A stretch of DNA of 64,000 nucleotides from Branchiostoma floridae (taxonomy: Eukaryota; Chordata; Leptocardii; Amphioxiformes; Branchiostomatidae), in NCBI RefSeq assembly GCF_000003815.2, contig NC_049990.1, positions 20,768,810-20,832,809 of the forward strand. The letters run 5' to 3'. A program made the position numbers and the translations under genes. Position 1 is the first letter of the stretch. Each line of letters opens with the position of its first letter. Under the pieces are notes generated by a model, which saw only the letters and a program-made list of their open reading frames with translations, was not told the origin of the DNA and did not search any database. This document shows positions 58,927 to 64,000 of the stretch, piece by piece.

Positions 58927-59779
58927 TCTGAAAAGTTTTGGATAACTCTCTTTATCCTGTATCTATGAGCTTTTGATCTGCCAAAAAGTTTGTCGTCCAA
59001 AAGTGACTGGTATGAAATTTGATGTAAAACACATGTAAATTAGCAATGGATATGTTACAGAGTAAATTACTTGATTTCAGAACTCTTGATTGCTGTAATT
59101 AGGATTGTTCATGTATGATGTACAAATGTACAAATCACATTGCAAGGCAAGGGAGTATTTGGTATTAGCTGAATAGTTGTCATACTCTTTTGATACTTCA
59201 GCCAACGTTTCCCAAAGAGCCCCATATTCATCAAGAATGACCCAACAGTGCAAGAATCTCAGCCAAGGCTTTTAGAAAATCATGAAAATATTGCAGTACA
59301 GGCGATAACAAGGCCAGTGGGGGATGTACAGGTCTTACAAAGTCGTCTGAAATCAGGTTTCTGCTCAATCTCACTCCCGTGGGCCTGCATCTCTGCCCTT
59401 GTCTACATTAATCAGTTCCTGGCAAATTTTCTTCAGGAAAGAAACAAAGCCTCCTCAACCCAACCGGTAGTCAACAGCGACAAGATGGCTGTAGATTGTA
59501 ACACTTGGCTGTACACAATCACGCACTTCTAAGTAAAAGATTTGGATATTGGCAGTTCAGTTCAGGGTCAATATACAAGATGCATATGGTTTCAACTGGT
59601 AATATACTTGTACAAGTCATGTTATGTGTTGGTTCAGTCAGAAAGTTTTACACAGGGAACTTAATAATGTTGCCATACAATTAATGAAAAGGACATGCAT
59701 TCTTTGTCTAATTTTCCTTCATCATAATTTTTACTCTTATTCTTAATCAACATCTAGAGAAAAGATGAAAATTAAACGT
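58927..59779. other. intron sequence, no feature recognised
   Basis: A 94-codon frame at 59248-59532 shows no motif or splice context. Confidence 0.4.
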
Positions 59780-59990
59780 GGGTGGATGGGTGGATGGAAA
59801 TGGGTGGATGGATGGATGGATGGATGGATGGATGGATGGATGGATGGATGGATGGATGGATGGATGGATGGATGGATGGATGGATGGATGGATGGATGGG
59901 TGGATGGATGGGTGGATGGATGGATGGATGGATGGGTGGGTGGATGGATGGATGGGTGGATGGATGGATGAAGAATGGATAGATGGATAG
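59780..59990. repeat. (GGAT)n microsatellite
   Basis: About 50 units of TGGA/GGAT with a few GGGT variants, ending ~156 bp before the 60.1 kb CASK exon. Long open frames on both strands are repeat readings. Confidence 0.95.
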
Positions 59991-60145
59991 ATCAAGGGCA
60001 GATGTCAATAGTTGACAAATTAAGATATTTGATTTCATCTCAATAGAAAAATCAGTTGTAGATGTCTTAAATACTAATTCTTGCTAAGACTATCCCATGT
60101 CGATGTGGAGTGGGTATCATATAGGTGTTTGTTGGTCTCCTCCAG

Positions 60146-60229
60146 GTGTTAGATTCCCTGAAGGACTGTGCCAACGACAATGAGGATGCGAGAGAACTGG
60201 AGTCCATTCTTATCAAACCTCACTTCATG
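60146..60229 (+). CDS. CASK: CASK exon, start of second L27 domain
   Basis: This 84-base exon, phase 0 at both ends, encodes 28 residues: VLDSLKDCANDNEDAREL, then ESILIKPHFM. In vertebrate CASK the second L27 domain begins in the same way (VLEEI...AKEL...IL-QPHFM). This domain recruits LIN7/Veli in the CASK-Mint-Veli complex. The acceptor is GGTCTCCTCCAG and the donor is TTCATG|GTAAGT, a consensus match. The next residues of the domain should lie on an exon further right. I did not find it before the window ends; it may be in or beyond the gap at 62391. A (GGAT)n array ends ~156 bp upstream of this exon. Confidence 0.94.
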
Positions 60230-61198
60230 GTAAGTAAATACAATGTTTTTACATGTGACATCACAAATTGGAGAAAGAGTTTTCAGTACCTGTCACCTAT
60301 TTGCAATGCATCATCCAAGATTGCAACCAGACATTTTGACTGACCAGAAAATGATTCTGATTATGAAATTGACTATCCTCTGGTACTCTCTAGAAGCAAA
60401 AAGGAGGCATGGGAAATGAAGTATCTTCTACCATTTTGTACTTATTAAGTGTGAGTCAGTGAGTAGCACTTGTTTAAACCCTTACAGTGTTACATAACAA
60501 GCACTTATATCATAATCCATTGCACTACAGGCTTGTTACACAGTGACTGAATCTTGTAAAGCAGGCCTGTACAGACCTGGCATTTTGCTGGAGTACTGTT
60601 AAAGGTCTCTAAAATTAGACAGTGAAAGGTAAGAGGTAGTGTTAGAGCGTGCCCTTTCAATATCTCAGCCATAAGAACATGGATCAAGAAGAACGTAGTC
60701 TTCCTTGGATCAATGGTTCCTAAGTGACTCCAGAGTGACTTGGTTGGAGAAAACCCAAGGCGGCCTCAGAAGTAAAAATGGGATTATAAAAACTTGATAT
60801 AATTGTATGCTGTTATAGTAAGAATACATGATTTACAACATGTCTGCTTCTTATTTGAGAGAATATTTGAAGTTCACTCAAGAGTTCAGCACTTGAATTT
60901 CATGGCATGTTGAAAATCTAGAGTTTGCAGTACAAGTTCACAGTCTACACAAAAGTAGTGTATCACTATCAGAGCATGCTTTTACAGTGTGAGGAGTTGG
61001 AGTAGAGAGATTGCTGCAAAAGCCATGAACTTGAAAATTGCAAAAATGAGGGTTGGGGTATTTGTTGAGATTGATACCAGAATTATTAGAAGTTGGTTTA
61101 ATAGCAATCTTGTGAACTATAGCTGTCTATGGTGAATGCTCCTTGGGTGTAATGTTGTGTCCTGGTGCCAATGTAAGAAAGGAGTAGACACAGTTTCC
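60230..61198 (+). other. CASK: start of the next CASK intron
   Basis: Begins with the consensus donor GTAAGT. No further CASK exon (expected to continue the L27 domain after PHFM) was recognised up to the window end. Confidence 0.5.
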
Positions 61199-61275
61199 TG
61201 GCTTCCAGGATTCGAACCCGTGTTGAACCCAGGCCGTCAGATCACAAACCCAACCGCTAAACCTTTACGCCAAAA
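61199..61275 (-). mobile_element. tRNA-derived SINE head
   Basis: On the minus strand: TGGCGTAAAGGTTTAGCGGT includes an A box (TAGCGGTTGGG), then GTTTGTGATCTGACGG as an anticodon-arm remnant, then GGGTTCGAATCC, an exact B box. It looks like a tRNA in layout but lacks a paired acceptor stem and CCA context. Confidence 0.6.
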
Positions 61276-61908
61276 GGGGCAGTCCCGTTTTGCAGTGATT
61301 GAACCCCACTAATACACCAATTTCAATTTGTATTTTGTACATGTGTAACTTCAAGTCAAAAAGGTCATGAGAGCTCAGACTAAGTGTCCCTGTGACACTA
61401 GACTCAGAGACAGCTGTGACCACTGGACTCTCTAGAGTCTCAGCTTTAATGCACCGGAGTGTCTGGATTGTATCATCTCTCCACTTAAGATGAACTGAAA
61501 ATGACAGTTAAGTGGTGCTACATTTGTTCTTATATGATTGACAGGCACATTAGAGGTCATTTGAATATGCCAGTGGCATTATCACTTTTCCTTGTATTTT
61601 TTTCGCATAGTACGATAGGAAAGATTTGACAATGATTCAGACATGTAATTAAATAACACAAATTTTGTTTGTTTGAACCTTGTTTATTCCATGAAAGCTC
61701 AATTTGGCCTGTAAGCCGCTTTTCATTGAGGGAAGAGGCAAGGGTCATACAAAGTATATAACAGAGATATAGTTTACATCGTTTAAAGTCCTAATGAGTC
61801 TTACCAGTCTATATAACGTTACACAATTTCTACATTCATGGTACAAAGTACATGACTGAGAGCTGCAACATGACTTGAGTCCATTCTTTTCAACAAGGAC
61901 TCTCTGTA

Positions 61909-62127
61909 TAACGTTAGTTCACCTTTATCCGTGGGGTAGCATTTATCCGTTGTCTTTAAAAGCAGCATATTTAGGAGTATTAAGTCTGCTGACAGTGGTT
62001 TCAAATTTGCAATATTTTCAAAATGTTCCCATTTGAAACCACCGTCCATCGACTTTGTATCCCTAAATACGTTTTTTGTACAAACAACGAATATAGGTTA
62101 CCCTCGGATAAAGGTGAACCAGCCTTA
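61909..62127. mobile_element. GGATAAAGGTGAAC MITE, copy 3
   Basis: TAACGTTAGTTCACCTTTAT at the left and GGTTACCCTCGGATAAAGGT at the right, 219 bp. The inner TTTGAAACCACCGTCCAT-type block is shared with the other copies. Confidence 0.8.
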
Positions 62128-63329
62128 TATCTCTAATATAACATCCTCGATTTCAAGGTAACTAGAAATGATGTTCTACAGAATTACCTTGAAAAATTTA
62201 CGACTGATTCAATGGCAGGAAATACTTTGTAGAGAATTCAATTAGGTACACCAAACAAGGATGTTATATGATGTCATTGGATGTATTTTCTCTAGTGTTA
62301 TTTCCTGTAACAACCCTGCCCCCTCCTTTTCTGACAATGGAATTGTCCTTGGAGTTGCAGACCGCCCCCAGTAATCCGGTACTTGAAGTANNNNNNNNNN
62401 NNNNNNNNNNNNNNNNNNNNNNNNNNNNNNNNNNNNNNNNNNNNNNNNNNNNNNNNNNNNNNNNNNNNNNNNNNNNNNNNNNNNNNNNNNGCTTGTTCTA
62501 GAATCTTGATAAAACATTTGCTGAAAGCTGTTTTGGACTTTTTTGTTTCCAGTGCGAAGCAATTTTTAGACTGACTTGCTAGTAATTCTTTGCATTAGTA
62601 TCATGTCTTCCAAATGAAGTCTTCTTTTTGTTATTGTCCTTATAAAATTATTAACTGTTTCCAAACAAAGACACAGATTATTATGATAAATCAAGGAGGT
62701 GAACCTCATTGGATAAATGCAGACTACATAACTGTCTAACAAGGCAAGAGAGCCAAATAAACTAGGGTGAGACTGAAGACATTGCCATTTTATTTTTGAC
62801 AAAAGTCATGATAATATCTGTACATAGTGCACTCAGTCTATGCAAGGACATTCATCTATGCAAGGAGGTTGAAAAAAACCTCCTTGATGTATGCCGTCAG
62901 TTGCGTTAGGTTCAGAAATAAACTTTTATGTCATATCCAGCTGCTGTTGTAACTGACTTAATAACAACACTATTTATGGTTCAAAACATGTTATGTTACA
63001 AACAAGCTGTTTTGAAGTAGAGGTTCCAACTTGGCAGTGAGTTGCCATGATTATTTTGAGTGAATTTAAAAACAAAAGCAAATATTAAAAAATTGTATAA
63101 TCAATACTTTTTTCAAGATAGATCTAGCAAGTTCTGTGATCATCTTATTTTTCAAAAGTTTAACTAGATTACATAGAATAGGTAATATTTGATGCTAGAA
63201 GTAATTATGTTGACAAAGAGAAAAATTACTCTCTACAAGATAAGACAAGGAACATGCTGTGTGTCCCCCACAGAGTATGAATTATTAATAAATAAGAAAT
63301 CACCCTTGGCTGAGAATAATCTTATGATC
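62128..63329. other. intron sequence around the 100-N gap
   Basis: AT-rich with a short palindrome AAGGAGGTTGAAAAAAACCT continuing into CCTT (62859-62884). No exon recognised. Confidence 0.4.
62391..62490. other. assembly gap, exactly 100 N
   Basis: A 100-N run, the common placeholder for a gap of unknown length. The missing next CASK exon could lie here or beyond the window. Confidence 0.99.
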
Positions 63330-63500
63330 TGTAGCAGTGATGGCAGTGGCTGTCTATGAGTCTAATTTTCGTTATCGTTGCCGGCGATACGTGCCGTGTT
63401 ATTGAGTCGCATTTGGGGAGATTGTGTCATTTCAGTCTACGTTGTACCTAGGGCAGTGTTTATTAGAGCTCTGTAATTATTCATGAATAGGAAGTGATTT
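63330..63500. promoter_or_regulatory. candidate cis-regulatory island
   Basis: CpG-containing tract (TTATCGTTGCCGGCGATACG, a near-palindrome) followed by TAATTATTCATGAATAGG, homeodomain-type sites. Unique in the window. Confidence 0.25.
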
Positions 63501-63776
63501 AGAAATGAGCACCTGGCCTAAAGACAATGGAGCTTGACATGCATGTAAATGTTTGTAAATACTGTAATTCACTTTGTCTTCTCGGTACCAAACTTTCACG
63601 GTCTGAGAAAATTTAACTTGTTCTCGGAACTAAATGTTCACTGTCGTGGCAAGTGCGCATTCAGAAAGTCTGTGATTTATTTGTTATCAGTAATGATAAG
63701 TTCACGTTAAAGTCATCACAGTGAAAACCGTGAACATAACAGTACATTGAAAAAAAATCAGGAATTCCAGTAGATG

Positions 63777-64000
63777 TAACGTTGGTTCACCTTTATCCGC
63801 TCGGTAACCTTTATCCGTTGTTTTTAAAAACATGGTATTTAGGGGATATCAAGTCGATGTTTGGTGGTTCAAAATTGCGTTAGCTTGAAAGTATTACAAT
63901 TTGAAACCACTGTCCGTTGACTTATATTGATATCACTGAAACATCCTATTTTGAAAAACAATGGATAAAGATTACTCTGCAAATAAAGGTGAACTAGCAT
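63777..64000. mobile_element. GGATAAAGGTGAAC MITE, copy 4
   Basis: TAACGTTGGTTCACCTTTAT at the left, AAATAAAGGTGAACTAGCAT at the right edge. The window ends at or within one or two bases of its terminus. Confidence 0.75.

Larger units (their letters stand above)
52249..60145 (+). other. CASK: CASK intron (phase 0, about 7.9 kb)
   Basis: GT-AG intron between the L27-1 and L27-2 exons. It opens with a (TGAG)n array and closes with a (GGAT)n array. Between them lie one helentron-like element, two ~368 bp GGCCACACC elements, one decayed end of that family and a 34-bp minisatellite. Confidence 0.9.

Noticed and set aside
59747-60038. Open frames of IHPS or WMDG repeats on both strands
   Set aside because: Pure translation of the (GGAT)n array, no splice or start context.
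61199-61275. A functional minus-strand tRNA
   Set aside because: Exact A and B boxes but no paired acceptor or anticodon stem; typical of a SINE head.
1-64000. Prokaryotic operon, phage or defence system
   Set aside because: Split CASK exons with GT-AG introns, low coding density and MITEs show animal nuclear DNA.

Overview
The window is AT-rich, repeat-laden eukaryotic DNA, and the one gene identified with confidence is split over it. Three short exons on the + strand (13930-14051, 52171-52248, 60146-60229), joined by consensus GT-AG introns that are all phase 0, encode the first L27 domain and the start of the second L27 domain of CASK/LIN-2. CASK is the MAGUK scaffold that binds SAP97/DLG1 through its first L27 domain and Veli/LIN7 through its second. 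The peptide is close to vertebrate CASK. The ~38 kb and ~8 kb introns, the dense short inverted-repeat elements and the N gaps suggest a draft genome of an invertebrate deuterostome, most likely a lancelet (Branchiostoma). The species is inferred, not read directly.

Layout: 1-13.9 kb lies upstream of the first recognised exon and holds CpG-rich sequence, tRNA-derived SINE pieces, hairpin and TIR elements and small tandem duplications. I recognised no CaMK-domain exon there. 14.05-52.17 kb is CASK intron 1. It contains nested transposons (a piggyBac-like MITE inside another MITE; a helentron-like element inside a third family), several minisatellites, a run of CpG-containing single-copy islands (33-46 kb) that look like cis-regulatory DNA, a possible in-frame cassette exon (21.3 kb) and a possible nested minus-strand gene fragment with a lipocalin-like TDYxxY motif (27.1-27.3 kb, next to a gap). 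52.25-60.15 kb is intron 2, with a long tetranucleotide array close to each end. 60.23-64.0 kb is the next intron, interrupted by a 100-N gap; the next CASK exon was not found.

Most open reading frames above 60 codons are chance frames in repeats or intron DNA. The most unusual structural observation is a pair of helentron-like copies (17.6 and 54.7 kb). In each, three terminal arms are mutually complementary, but the arm sequence differs between copies, so the ends appear to co-vary. The 17.6 kb copy also carries 11 exact POU octamer motifs within ~0.95 kb. A second point of biological interest is an in-frame ATG in a strong context just before the first L27 exon, which could start a CASK isoform without the kinase-like domain.
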